DNA of 64,000 nucleotides from Nilaparvata lugens (GCF_014356525.2 NC_052516.1:24568070-24632069), one strand, 5' to 3'. Shown: positions 33,324-45,834, numbered from the stretch's first letter. Translations and numbers: made by a program. Notes: generated from the sequence alone by a model not told the origin.

Positions 33324-33824
33324 AAGTATTATCACTGTGTTATAACCACATTATAAAAAATTTTTCGTCAGTTTCATACAAAGAGAAGAAATTTGAAAAC
33401 AGCAAGAGTCCTCAGTTCTATCAATGTAGCTAGCATTGATTATTAGAATCGATTATCATTATCACAATCATAATTAGTTCTGAATAAGTCCAAACTTCCA
33501 AGCTATTTTTAATCTTATGATTGTCAGTTAAATTCTGTTACTTTCAGCTTAGGACATGTGTACTCTTTCGAAGTGGGAAAGTATAAAATCATGTGTATAG
33601 AGACACCCGGCATCATCACATTACTTGCAGCCATCCACTGCTAATAAGATCGTATCATCTGAGAGCTCCTCGCCAGACTTCCTTCTCCCTTAAAAAGAGA
33701 GCAGATTCCATTTCTTATTACTTCTAACTGGAGCTGGGATCAGATAGCCAATTACATGGACTAACACTAGATGTCACAACGAGGAGAAGAAATGGAAGGG
33801 GAGAGCTGAAAAAAGAGAGAGGAC
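33324..33824. other. No gene recognised
   Basis: Unique-looking sequence; no exon or repeat identified. Confidence 0.45.
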
Positions 33825-33995
33825 TGGAATGAGAAGAAGAAGGAGAAGAAGAAGAAGAAGAAGGAGGAAAAGAAGAAGGAGAATAATATAGAGGAAGAAG
33901 GAGCACCAAGAGGAGAAGATGGAGCAGCAGGAGGAGAATAAGGAGAAGAAAGAGAAGAAGGAGAAGAATAAGAAGAAGAAGTAGTAGATAAAGAA

Positions 33996-34027
<32 letters not shown>

Positions 34028-34180
34028 AGGAGGAGAAGAAGAAGGAGGAAAGAAGAAGGAGAATAATATAGAGGAAGAAGGAGCACCAAGAGGAGAAGAT
34101 GGAGCAGCAGGAGGAGAATAAGGAGAAGAAGAGAAGAAGAAGAAGGAGAAGAATAAGAAGAAGAAGTAGTAGATAAAGAA

Positions 34181-34212
<32 letters not shown>

Positions 34213-34278
34213 AGGAGAAGAAGAAGAAGAAGAAGAAGAAAAAGAAATAGGAGAGGAAGGAGCAGCAGGAGGAGGAGG

Positions 34279-34311
<33 letters not shown>

Positions 34312-35055
34312 AGAAGAAGAAGAAGAAGAAGAAGAAGAAGAAGAAGAAGAAGATGAAGAAGGACAAGAATAACAACAACAGGACGACGTAGAAGATTGAG
34401 AATGAGCAGCAGGAGGAGAGAAGAAGAAGAGAAGAAGAAGAAAGAGAAAGGAAGAAGAGATAAAAGTAAGCAGAGAAGAAAAAGAATAAATATAAGAGGA
34501 AGGAGCAGCAGGAGGGAAAGAAGAAGAAGAAGAAGAACACCAACAACAACAGGACGACGTAGAAAATTAAGAATGAGCTGCAGGAGGAGGAGGAGAAGAA
34601 GAAGAAAGAGAAAGGAAGAAGAGAAAAGAGTAAGCAGAGAAGAAAAAGAATAAATATAAGAGGAAGGAGCAGCAGGAAGGGAAGAAGAAGAAGAAGAAGA
34701 ACACCAACAACAACAGGACGACGTAGAAAATTAAGAATGAGCTGCAGGAGGAGGAGGAGAAGAAGAAGAAAAGAAGAAGAAGAAAGAGAAAGGAAGAAGA
34801 GAAAAGAGTAAGCAGAGAAGAAAAAGAATAAATATAAGAGGAAGGAGCAGCAGGAGGGAAAGAACAAGAAGAAGAAGAAAAGAAGAAGAAGAACAGGAGG
34901 AGAAAAAGAAAGTAGATGTAGAAGGGGTAGGAGTAAAAAAGAAGGAGAAGGTGGAAAGGGTGAAGGAGTGAGTGGTGGAGAAGAAGACGAAGAAGGAAAA
35001 AGAGAAAATGAAGCTGTAGAAGATGAAGAGGAAGATGAGAGACTTGAGAAACCCA
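33825..35055 (+). repeat. 1.2-kb GAA-rich array with higher-order repeats
   Basis: Polypurine sequence built from two higher-order units. A ~200-bp unit (with AGGAGCACCAAGAGGAGAAG and AGTAGTAGATAAAGAAG) occurs at about 33860-34030 and 34050-34200. A ~165-180-bp unit (with AACAACAGGACGACGTAGAA, GAATGAGCTGCAGGAG and AGTAAGCAGAGAAG) occurs three times between 34370 and 34880. The 429-codon minus-strand frame is low complexity and not a gene. Confidence 0.9.
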
Positions 35056-35294
35056 CCAGAAATACCCTGAGGAATTGGAAGCAGATACTTTCGGATTCTA
35101 GCCCATTACCTTCTTGTAGTTATTTTCTTGTACTGGAGATTTTCTTGATAAATTATTGGCTACTTCCAGCCAGACTGGAGGTCATGGAAACCGTTTCCAT
35201 ATTAGTTTTACGTTATTAGTTTGAGTTTTCACATATCATATAAATCCTAATAATTTCAATGTTCTGTTTATTTTTCCACAAATCAATCATGTAG

Positions 35295-35535
35295 AATATA
35301 GGATGGTATAGAATGAATCTTCCAGGTGAAACATAAACTTACAATAATTTACATGTTCTTGTTTTATATGATTAAACTTGGATATAAAACTATGTCCTTC
35401 CATATACCTATCTGCACTGATATAGGATAGTGTAGAATGAATCTTTAAAGTGGAACATAAACTAACAATTCACATGTTTATGTTTTTTATGAACTTGGAT
35501 ATAGAACTGTGCCCTTCTTTATACCTATCTGCATT
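35295..35535 (+). repeat. ~122-bp tandem duplication
   Basis: ATATAGGATGGTATAGAATG and the following sequence through CCATATACCTATCTGCA are repeated once from about 35420, with ~85% identity. Confidence 0.75.
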
Positions 35536-35779
35536 GTTGCCATTCTCAATCGAGCAACAGTCAGTCTGCTATCGGTATTATCCCCACCTCTCAGATGACG
35601 TGGAAACGTTGACTTGTTAGCAAAACAATCAATCATGGGGTACCCTGACCCCCAACACCCTGGTTGGAGGGAGCATTCGGAGGTTCAGGGTACTGCTTCA
35701 TGGGGGGACGCAGAAGTGATGAGAAGCCATCAGTTAACTCTGACAGTTATAATCTGATTAACACACATCGGAGGAAACA

Positions 35780-35905
35780 GTTGGTGATGGGAACCCCCCC
35801 ACCCCACAAATCTGAGCTACCCCCAATCTGTGCCCTCAAATTTGAGCCCCCCTTAAATCTCAGCTCCCCGATCTGAGCCCTCCCCCCAAAACTAGGTCCT
35901 CATAA
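35780..35905 (+). repeat. C-rich degenerate repeat (ATCTGAGC-CCCCC)
   Basis: Short ~20-bp units of the form AAATCTGAGCTACCCCC and GATCTGAGCCCTCCCCCC. C-runs on the plus strand mean G-runs on the minus strand. Confidence 0.55.
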
Positions 35906-36054
35906 GGTTTGACTCACCTCTTATTTGGATTTCCCACCCTATTATATTGAGAAGTTAGATTATGAGTATCAAGGAATCAGGGAATCTCACAGTAAGTTAC
36001 CTATCTATCACCATAAAGTAAGTAAATACTGATTATTATTATTCATATAGAATA

Positions 36055-36715
36055 TCGAGGCACCGAGCTTCGCTCGTTATTTATTTATTGACTTTTGATA
36101 AAGCGAACACAATTCTTTAAAATGATTGGGGAAGTACTAACAGGCACAGCCCAAAACTTTTTTTCCCGAATTCTGATTTACACACTATAAATAGTCCAGA
36201 AAGAAGGTTATGTTCCATACACATGAATTCAGGTTCAATTTTTCTGTTCAAACAATTAAAAAACAAAAAAATTATAATTTAGATTATATACAAAACAAAT
36301 TGAATAACGAAATAGCACTCACTAATCACTTGAAATTGTCAAATAATGATCAACTTTGAAAATTATGATATACTCCAGTTCAGGAGGATTATCATGTCAC
36401 GTCAACAAATCATATTATGTTGATTAAATCGATTAAAAATTGTCTAGCTAGATAAAATTTCTCGCTGATTGATTATGATTACACAGCTGGAAATAATTCT
36501 GTCTCTCTCCCACACGCATCTTCTGTTATTGAGAGACGACGAGATTATCATCTGTTTTCCAAGGATGAATTATCCTTTTAATGTCGTTCAACGAGTTTTC
36601 CGAAGAATGAGACCTGGTGCAATCGAATCTTTATATCATAAACCTACTATGTTCCAAATTTCGAGAATATCGTTGAAGCAGTTTTCGAGATCCGTAAAAC
36701 ATAAATAACCAGATA
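36055..36715 (-). mobile_element. Helitron-like non-autonomous element, copy 2
   Basis: Minus strand. It starts near 36690 with TCTCGAAAACTGCTTCAACG, then AAATTTGGAACATAGTAGG and TTTATGATATAAAGATTCGA, and ends at ACGAGCGAAGCTCGGTGCC (36061-36079), then TCGATATTCTATATG. Same ends as 28430-28960. Confidence 0.5.
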
Positions 36716-36770
36716 TAAAAATAGCCAGCTATAAAAATAACCAGATATGAAAATAACCAGATATATACTG
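36704..36770 (+). repeat. ~18-bp tandem repeat, 4 units
   Basis: AATAACCAGATATAAAA recurs four times with single-base changes. Confidence 0.8.
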
Positions 36771-37261
36771 AAATTGCTCGCTTAATATAAAAGGATTATT
36801 ATACATATCATACAGTATTTATTATTTCTGTCATATCTGCTACCAACCAATCTACTTTCTTGGAATACATTTTGAATGTTCTCATCTTCAACTTCCTCTG
36901 ATATGAGAATGAGAGCTCGTACTTATCTTAAAGATCATCTTTTTCTCATCATCATTATCATTATCTACCATTCTCGGATTAGGCATTATGCCTGAGCTTC
37001 AAGTTTTTCTTCTGGACTATATTTCAACGCTTGGTTCGCTAATCTATAATTATCTGAGAAAGATATAAAAATTGATAAAAAGATTTTTCATTCTTTTTCA
37101 AAAATAGAATGGAACAGAACTGTATTTGCACCTTTGAAAAATAACAATAGAAAATGGAAATGATACAACTCAAATAATTCTACACATAGCAAAGAGATTG
37201 ACAATATCCTCACAGTAATTTCCTCACTGCACATATTCCCTTATGGATGAAAATAGATTGG

Positions 37262-37365
37262 AAGTTCACCCTGTTGTCGATATTTACAGTACAAGAGGTC
37301 TTCCAGGTGATTTACAGCATTTAATTGGGAGTCTCGTTTAATGATAATTATAGTTACTCCTTGTA
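37262..37365 (+). repeat. Dispersed repeat family H, copy 2
   Basis: CCTGTTGTCGATATTTACAG, ACAAGAGGTCTTCCAGGTG and ATTTACAGCATTTAAT, homologous to 28795-28900. Confidence 0.65.
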
Positions 37366-37374
37366 ACTGTATGA

Positions 37375-37650
37375 TTATACAGAGTGTTCCAGAAGTAGTG
37401 TCAAACATTCTAGGGTATTGTACCTGGATGATAGGAGACTACCAATGTCGTATTTGAAGTGTCCAAAGCTGAGCGGTTATCCTTATAGCTGCAATTTTGT
37501 TTTTTCATTTAGGAGTTTTTATCTCGAGATCGAAATGTTGTATTGATCTGAAATTTGGCATGAATAATTATGCTATGAAGACTCAATTTTGAAAAATAGA
37601 TTGAAAAATTTTCATAGATGTAAATATTCATAATGGCAGCCAAGTTAAAA
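37375..37650 (+). mobile_element. Single arm related to the long foldback family
   Basis: It begins TATACAGAGTGTTCCAGAAG, then CTAGGGTATTGTACCTGGAT, and ends in ATAATGGCAGCC. It shares layout with the foldback arms at 49012 and 50718 (TACAGAG-GTTC start, TCTAGG-CATTGTTCCTGG, then GGCCATTTTG). Confidence 0.45.
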
Positions 37651-38828
37651 ACTCTTTCATCACTAACTTCCATAGACCTCTGCTACTTCATCCTTCCTCC
37701 ATACAATTCTTCCCAGTATACACTCTAGGGATAGGTAATCAAAAACTACGGCATAAACTTTTTGAAGAAGGTCTGTGAAATTGAATTATAATGTTTAAAT
37801 TTAATGTTATACATAATGTATGTGCTAATTCCCAACAAACAGTACAGTGATCTAACTAATGATGTAAATTTGACATAACTTACGTTCTTGTTTCTTTCTT
37901 TCCAGCAAACCAGGTAAATAAACAAAGTTCTCCAAAAACACAAATGCTAAAACACAAAAATGAATAGATAATTATTGAGCTAAACTAATAATTATTATCG
38001 AGAAACAAATGAGAATATAATAGAGCTGCATCAACAATACAACAGCGGAAACGTTATATTTTATACAGTGAGAGATATAGGCATTAATTAAGAAGTTGAG
38101 AGCAATAGGCATCAATTGAGAAGTTTGAGATTGATGGAATACGTCTTCAGATAATACTGAAGTTTGGAGCTTTCAGTTATTATGACGATTATGATATGAG
38201 ACAATAATTGATTGCTTTGCTTTGAGAAGATTTTGAGTTAGCGGGGAACTCGCAGAGTGAGTTGCTGCTGGTAGCTTCATCTGAATGATATTCATTCCAT
38301 CAAGATATCAGTTGATCAAGATCAGCACGGGTGGGCAACTAACAGTTTCAAACTATTTATCCTCATAGTATGTATCAAATCTGCTGGAAAAACAATTCAA
38401 TTCAATTCCATTTTATTTATTCCATTTTAATTATGAATAATTACAAATTCAAATTTCAAATTCAAATTCAAATTCAAATTCAAATTACTGTTCACATTAA
38501 TATTATATCATAAATTGTTATATTATATACTATTACTTACAATCTATTATTAAATTTGAGATGGATTATTGTTGTATTTGTCAAGCTAGACTCTATTTAG
38601 TTTCTGTATATGTATTTATGAGTGTGAATAAATATTTGTATTTGAAAATTTCATTTAATATGAAATACTGTGCATTAGAACAGTTCATTCTTATTATACT
38701 GTATCGTGTATATTGCATGAAAATAGAAATAAATTTGAAATATTCGTACACAAAATACATGAATAGAAGATTCACATTACAATTCGATGGGAATAATTCA
38801 ATTTAATATTAGTAAATGGATATCAATT
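37651..38828. other. No gene; short (AAATTC)n run
   Basis: 38447-38486 is a run of ATTCAAA units, preceded by AATTCAATTCCATTTTATTT. The rest is AT-rich without supported features. Confidence 0.5.
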
Positions 38829-39205
38829 TCTCTATTCCAATATAAAAACAATGTACAATATAGAATAGAATAATTATGGAATAATTATTTCCATATCATC
38901 TATACATATTATTCATATTATATTATACATATGTTCCCACATAGATTATTGGTCAGTGTGTTGCAGAAGAATTCTTATCTTTTATTTCAACTGGGAAGTA
39001 AAACATCCTGCAGAATTCTCTATTCCAATATGAAAACAATGTACAATATAGAATAGAATAATTATGGAATAATTATTTCCATATCATCTATACATATTAT
39101 TCATATTATATTATACATATTTTCCCACATAGATTATTGTTCAGTGTGTTGCAGAAGAATTCTTATCTTTCATTTCAACTGGGAAGTAAAACATCCTGCA
39201 GAATT
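38829..39205 (+). repeat. Near-identical 188-bp tandem duplication
   Basis: The unit starting TCTCTATTCCAATAT at 38831 is repeated at 39019 with only a few differences, ending AAAACATCCTGCAGAATT both times. This is a recent event. Confidence 0.9.
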
Positions 39206-39589
39206 ATTCTGAGTTAATTTTGACAAACTTGGAAATTGAATAGAACATTGCAAGTTGAAGAATCATTATTCATTATTATTATCGTATAACCGGCATGAGG
39301 CATTCAATATTATTATTACATAAATTATTGGGCATGGCAGGAGTTACACGATAATCAATGTATTGTACGTTTTGTGTATCCAGCATTAAACATTTCGTCT
39401 ATGTAATCTTCTTTGCAACAAATAATATTAAACCGCAGCTTCAAGTCTATTGAACTGTCTGTTTAGTCTATGATCAAACTATGAGCCTTTTGTATCAATT
39501 AATGGTGGTTTGTGTGAGAGAGCACAAAACAACGTGTCTAGAGACAAACACAGTGGTTAACATGGAATGAGGGACACTCATCATTTTGA

Positions 39590-40960
39590 CAGCCATTGTG
39601 TGGGCTGAGTGTGTGAGAGAGCGATGATATAGAAAGAGAGAGAGAGACAGTGGAAGGGAGAGAGAGAGTGTTATGGAGAGACATAGAGAGGGAGAGTTGA
39701 AGAAAGAATAAATGAGAGGTAATGTGACAGGGAGAGAATGATAGGAAGGAAGAGAAAGGGTTGAAGAGAGTGATTTAGGGGAGGAGAAAGATAAAAGAGA
39801 AAAGAGAGAGAGAAAGTGAGTGAAAGGGAGTGAGAGAGAGTGATATGGAGTGTTATAGAGAGGGAGAGTTGAAGAAAGAATAATTGAGAGGGAGTGGGAC
39901 AGGGAAAGAGTGATAGAAAGGGAGTGAAAAGGTTGAAGAGTGAGATAAAGAAGTGGAGAAAGAGGGAGAGAGAAAGAGAGGATGATTGAGATTGGAGTAG
40001 ATGGAGATGGAGAGTTATGGAGAGGAAGAGTGAGAGAAAGAATAAGTGGGACGAAGTGATACAGGGTGAAAGAGAGAATAAAAGAGAAGAAATAAGAGAT
40101 AGAAGAAGACAACGTGAGAGAGAGATATTGAGGAGTATAGGAGGGGGGATTCATAGAAAAAAGTAAAAAAGTGTAAGAGAGATGGAAAAGAAGAGAGAGA
40201 GAAAGTCAGAGAGAAAGATTAAGAGATAGAAGAAGAAAAAGAGGAAGAGAGAGAAAGTTATGTTGAGGGAGAGTTAGATAAACGATATGGTTGATGAAGT
40301 GAGACAGGGAGAAAGAAATAGATATGAAGACAAAGTGATAGGGTGTAAGAGAGAGAGAGAGAGAGAGAGAGTGAGAGTGTGTGAACAAGTTGGGGAGAGA
40401 CTCAAAGCGGAAACTTATCAATTTTCGAGTTGTTCTAATTCGAAAAACGATATCTATCTTTTACCATAACTATTAAAATTTGGAATGTTCAATTTTCTCT
40501 AAAGGGAGTTGAAGAGAGATTGTGAAAAATGAAAACAGAGATTGGGAGAGAGAGATAGAGTGAATGAGTTGGAGAGGTATGTAGAATGAGACAGAGAGAG
40601 AGTGAGTGAGAGAGTTTAAGCAGTGAGGATGAGTTGGAGGATAAGTAAGAAAGAGGGACATAGACAGAGCAAAAGAGAAAGAGTAATAGAAGTGGAAAGA
40701 GAGTGAGTGATAGAGGTGAAAAGAAAGAGAGTGATAGAGGTGAAGAGAGAGAAAGAGTGAGAGAGAGTGATAGTGAAAGAAGTGGAGAAAAAATTGAAGG
40801 GGAGAAAATTTAAAAAGGGGAGAAAATTGAAAAAGGGGAGAAAGAGACGAAGGAAGATAGAGTGTGTGAGAGTAAGGAAGAGATTATGAGAAGGGAGATC
40901 GACGATTTGTGGAGAAGGGAGCAATTTTGGATTTTGAGGAGTAGTGAGAGGGGAAGAGGA
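39590..40960 (+). repeat. (GA)n-rich purine tract, ~1.4 kb
   Basis: GAGAGAG/GAAAGAG sequence with embedded longer repeats (for example AGGGAGAGTTGAAGAAAGAA at 39691 and 39861). It is interrupted by ordinary sequence at about 40400-40500. Minus-strand Ser/Leu-rich frames are artefacts. Confidence 0.85.
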
Positions 40961-41198
40961 TAAGCGTGTGGGAGAGAGTGTGATGCAAACTTGTCAACAA
41001 TGGGTTTTGAACAGAGAGTTGATGGGTGACTACTCATCTCTCTACAACTGTCTAACTGCTATTCAGGTTTGAGAGAGCGTGAGACCGAATGGCGGTAGAG
41101 TGAGAGAGGAACTGTTTGTGAAATGGAGAGTGTTGCAAGAGTTTGAGGAGGAGGGAAATATGATGATGATGATGATGGTGGGGATGATTCGGATGAGG

Positions 41199-41638
41199 AG
41201 GATTGATTGATTGATTGATTGAGTACTTGAATTATGTAGATTACAATATATACTGGCTTATACACTCATATACAAAGGCTTACAATACAGCAAAATTATG
41301 GAGGAATTTACAAAATAGAAATTAACAATATAATTATTGAGCTGTATATGAATGAGAAAAAAATTGTAATAACTATAGATAAAATAGATAATATTGTTAT
41401 GCATCTACATAAATTAGCGGACTTTGGACATATCAATGTCCATTCTTCTGAAAGAATATTCGAAGTATCCTTCCCACTAATTCTCTACCAAAACGTTAAT
41501 TTCATTAATTCAACTGATTTATTAAAAAATGAAAATATTGTAAAAGTAATTATTAGTATGAAGATTTAAGAGAAAAAAGACAGAAAATTGATAAAGTAAT
41601 ATGATTATATAAGTAAGTAAGATCAAATCATCAATAAG
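41199..41638 (-). mobile_element. Retroposon family C, copy 1 (AATC-repeat tail)
   Basis: On the plus strand it opens with (GATT)n, then GAGTACTTGAATTATGTAGA and TTACAATATATACTGGC. The same sequence is seen at 49397-49835 (same strand) and at 44440-44518 in the opposite orientation, where the array is a 3' (AATC)n tail. That fits a LINE/SINE 3' end using a tetranucleotide tail. Confidence 0.7.
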
Positions 41639-41639
41639 A

Positions 41640-42925
41640 GGAGTGTGAGGAGAAGAAGAAGAAGAAGGAGGAGGAGGAGGAGGTGGAGGAGTAGGAGGAG
41701 GAGGAGGAGTGGGGTGATGAAGAGGAGGAAGAGGTGAAGGATGAGGAGCAGGAGAAGGAGAAACTGATGGAGAAAGAGGAAAAGGAGACACAGAAAAAAA
41801 ATCGGGAGTGAATTAATGATCGCAATGATTGCTATGATTTTAAGAATGAGGTGCTAAAAGTCGAAGATTTGGAGAAAACAAGGTAAGAGAAGAGGGAAAC
41901 TTAGGATTAAGGAAATTTGGTGAATATTGAGGTTAAAATATGGTGGGAAGGGAAATATAGCATGATGTGGAGGAAAAAGGTGTTGAAAAATTAGTCGAGA
42001 GAAAGTGTGATAATGATGACGAGGAAGAGAGAAGTGAGATGCAAGTTTTTTGCTCTTCAATTATTAAAAAAAAATTAACCACCTCACCATATTGAGCATA
42101 AATTTCACCACTCCATCATCATCCTACCTTCAAAACCTTCTAGGTTTCATCATCTTTCAGGCTATGTTCATACTCATACAGTTTGACTGTACATCAGCTT
42201 ATGATTTTCTTGGATGCGATATTTTGATCTTCGTTGAAGATACTGCATCTATGGCAAAACCCAACTTCAAACACGATAATATACTACGGTATTGATCTGC
42301 ATATTTTTTGTAGAAAAAATGATAATAGGAATATAAAAAGTGAATGAGATTATAAGGAGAAAAGGAAGAATTATATAATATTATTAATGAGATTCAATTC
42401 AATTCAATTTATTAAAAACACACAAAACAAGACAAAACAAAATTTCATTTGATTACGAAACAAATAAAAACACAATAAAATGTTACAAATAAGTTGAAGA
42501 AGGGGAATGGAGAGGAAACAAGAAGTAACATGAGGAGTATATGATGGAGACGCTGGAGAGAAGGAATATGCCAAGAAAAGAATATTCGAATAAGGAATAT
42601 AGAACCAGTAGAATTAGGAGAAGTAAAATTATAAGATGTAGAAGGAGAAGGTGGGGAGGGGGAAGTAGGAGTACGATGAGAAAAACTATAAAAGAGAGAT
42701 GCAGGAAAAGGAATAGGAGATATTGTCCAAGAACAAGATGAATAAGGAGAACAGGAGAATGAAGTAGAAGAAGAAGAAGAAGAGGAAAAGGAAGAAGTAG
42801 AAGAAGAAGAAGAAGAAGAAGAAGAAGAAGAAGAAGAAGAAGGAGAAGAAGAAGAAGAAGGGGAAGGAGGAGGAGGAGGAAGAGGAGAAGAAGGAGAACA
42901 AGAGCGAGAATAAGATGAAGTGTGA
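41640..42925. repeat. Purine-rich tracts with intervening AT-rich DNA
   Basis: GGA/GAA tracts at 41640-41790 and 42750-42910. A reversed retroposon-like tail (AATTCAATTCAATTTATTAA) at 42393-42413. No gene in between. Confidence 0.6.
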
Positions 42926-43014
42926 CCCAACACAACACTTGTCAGTCATAAAGCATGAGAATAATGGGAGGTCTGTCACTTGCTGTCCAATATCTGTCAT
43001 GGACGACACAGGGG

Positions 43015-43500
43015 GTCGGTTAAGCGAGGTTTAAGAGGGCACATAGGTTAGGTGCACAGACTAACGGGGTGGTTGGGGGTCCAAAACTGGGTTGTTCGGA
43101 GGAGGGTTGTCTATGAGAACGGTATAGAAGCGGCGTACAAGAAGAGATGTTCAGACTAGCGGGGTGCTAACGATACAGAGGGGGAAGTTGGAGAAGGGGT
43201 GTTTGGTCAAACGGGGTGCTAATGCTATAGAGGGGGTCTAGAGGGTTGGACGGGGGTGTCATAGATGGGGTGTACATGGAGTGGTGTTCGGAGTAACTGA
43301 GAGGTGTTCGGAGTAACGGGGTGCCAACATTATTGAGAGAGGTTACAAGGAAGGGAAATACGGACTAGCGGGAGTGTAATCGTTGTAGAAAGGGTGTAGA
43401 GGGAGGAATATTCTGACTGGCGGGAGTCTCAACGTCATAGAGAGAGAGAGTGTAGAAGAAGAGGTGTTCGGACTAGCGGGGTGTTAACGCAATAGACATG
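43015..43500 (+). repeat. G-rich degenerate minisatellite (~52-60 bp units)
   Basis: The core GTGTTCGGACTAGCGGGGTG followed by CTAACG-TATAGAGGGGG recurs at least seven times with strong divergence (examples at 43149, 43201, 43303, 43355, 43408 and 43467). Most units carry GGGG or GGGGG runs on the plus strand. It is compositionally unlike its AT-rich surroundings. Confidence 0.75.
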
Positions 43501-44209
43501 CTGTCCACCCGTCACTCAACCACAACTCTGAACACTTCGGTTAGTCCAAACAAGTGATAGGTCGTTGACGGTTAAACGATGCAACGAAACTGATTTTCTA
43601 ATAAACGATAACTAGTTTAACAATAACATCAACGTATTCATAAATTTATAATATGTTGTGAAAGAAACATGAACTATCTTCCAAAACGATGGGACAACAC
43701 TGTTCCTGATAAACGGTAGTCAACATCTGGAACTCAGTTTTTCTGTTGCTCTTTGTACATTGACTGGATCAGACTGTTTACACGACAGATACCCAACGAT
43801 TTTTTCAAATTCAATTGGAAATCCGTTCAGATATGAAAGTGGTTATCCTTAAAATCCACGATCACTTTGTAGTGAAGTTTAAGAGAATAGTAGATCTATA
43901 GATTATGATGACCTAGAGTAGCCTTAAAGTTTAAGACTCTAGGATACTCTGGTTTTACCAAACCAAATCATCCAACTAAATAATGTGGAATGAGTAGTTG
44001 TAATAGATTATAAAATGTATTTATATGGAATTTGTGTCACCAATGACACAGCCTATCATTTCAAGAAGATGATATCCGATCCAAGTAAATCAACAATTAA
44101 AACGAAATAATGAATTTTATTCACATAAGATTTACAACCTGGAGTCTCTCCTAGGTTTTCAATTAATATTCAAGTCAGTAATGAATGATAACGAAATTTT
44201 TAATTTTTG
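43501..44209. other. No gene recognised
   Basis: Unique-looking sequence. A segment at 44130-44330 is related to 44560-44590 plus 45400-45480 (see findings). Confidence 0.45.
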
Positions 44210-44429
44210 ATTGATGTTCCTGAACGTTCCAAAACCTAAATTATTGTCTCCTAGATTCTTGCTCACTTGGACAAACAGTAAACCAGTTAACAACCATTCA
44301 ATCATAATAAGATCCAGTTCCGTTGAACTCACTTTCTTGACTATAGAGCAAAGTAGAAGGAATCTATCTTTTGAATCGATCTTCTTTAATCTCTATCTTC
44401 TATAATTATTTTCTTAGTCTATATTATGT

Positions 44430-44518
44430 AAATTGTAAGCTATTGCATATAAGTGTGTAAGCCAGTATATATTGTAATCTACATAAATAAAGTACTCATT
44501 CAATCAATCAATCAATCT
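44430..44518 (+). mobile_element. Retroposon family C, copy 2 (3' end)
   Basis: AAGCCAGTATATATTGTAAT, CTACATAAATAAAGTACT and (CAAT)n give the 3' end and tail. How far it extends to the left is unclear. Confidence 0.65.
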
Positions 44519-44591
44519 TCTCTGTGACTACAGTTATCAGCAATCTCGATAGATCGATTGATGTGATTTGTAACCTAAATACTCTCCAAGG

Positions 44592-45399
44592 TTTTTACTT
44601 TCCTTGCCCTATTACCATAGGTAAGGAAAGTATTGCTTACCGAAAAAAATCAAGGTACCCCAATTTCTATATTTCTCTACGTTTCAAGGTCCCCTGAGTC
44701 CAAAAAAGTGGTCTGTATGTGTGTGTATGAGTGTATGTGCGTCTATGTACACGATATCTCATCTCCCAATTAACGGAAAGACTTGAAATTTGAAACTTGA
44801 GGTCCTCACACTATAAGGATCCGACACGAACAATTTCGATCAAATGCAATTCAAGATGGCGGCTAAAATAGCGAAAATGTTGTCAAAAACAGGGTTTTTC
44901 GCGATTTTCTCAAAAATGGCTCCAACGATTTTGATCAAATTTATACCTAGAATAGTCATTGATAAGCTATATCAACTGCCACAAGTCTCATATCTGTAAA
45001 AGTTTCAGGAGCTCCGCCCCATTTATGCAAAGTTTGATCTTAGATTTCCAATTATCAGGTCTCAGATATAATCTAAACGAAAAATTTCGAGTGGAAAAGA
45101 TTTAGCATAAAAATTTCTTCAATTGATGTTCAGTAACATTTTCACCTAAAATTGAAAATAAGCATGAAATTCGAGAAAATGTTATTATTTCAATTGCAAA
45201 CGGTTGGCAACTGATGATTCTATCAAATGATTCACTATGAAGAGATAGCAGACCTCGTATGTCTCCAGCGTTATTTTCCTGTCACCAGCTGGCTCAGATC
45301 TTTGTTTTTAAGTGGACTTGAAATGCACGTGCACACTAGCGTCAGGTGATCAATTTTCATAACGGCAAGGAAAGTTGTGTGAGTGCGCCACACCAGATT
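44592..45399 (-). mobile_element. CA-microsatellite element (family A), copy 4
   Basis: Inverted copy. It begins TTTTTACTTTCCTTGCCC and ends with GGCAAGGAAAGTTGTGTGAG and CGCCACACCAGATT. Its microsatellite is almost lost (GTGTGTGTATGAGTG, 44713-44732). One internal block. Confidence 0.85.
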
Positions 45400-45834
45400 T
45401 TTGCTCACATGACGCAACAGTAAGCTAACCAGTTAACAACCATTCAACCTTATAAGATCTAGTTAGTTTAACTGACGTTCATAATAACTAGAGTTACCGG
45501 CAACTCGATAAACTGACACTCAGGTCTGACCGTCATCAGTCGAACTACTAGACTACTGCTCATGTTCATTAATATTCCTCACCATGACTCTCGTTTGTCC
45601 ATTATTGGAGTCACTTAAAACTGTCATCATTTCCACTGGATGATAGCATTGCTTCTCATTCAACCAATGCTGTCAAGATTCGAAGTAAATTTGACTTTAG
45701 GTTACTGTCTATTTCTCTGGTGAAATTCGCATTAAGCTGTCAGTGTTATTAATAGGAATAACATCTACTCTTCCAATTCTAGTATTGCTGACAGTTGTAG
45801 TGCATGTGACTTTGAGGTATTTGAGAAGAGAGGG

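Noticed and set aside
33767..35056. 429-codon minus-strand Ser/Leu/Phe frame
   Set aside because: Produced by GAA-rich tandem array with higher-order repeats; no start context, no conserved protein features.
39495..40154. 219-codon minus-strand hydrophobic frame
   Set aside because: Sits on (GA)n-rich tract; Ser/Leu/Pro bias follows from CT repeats rather than a membrane protein.
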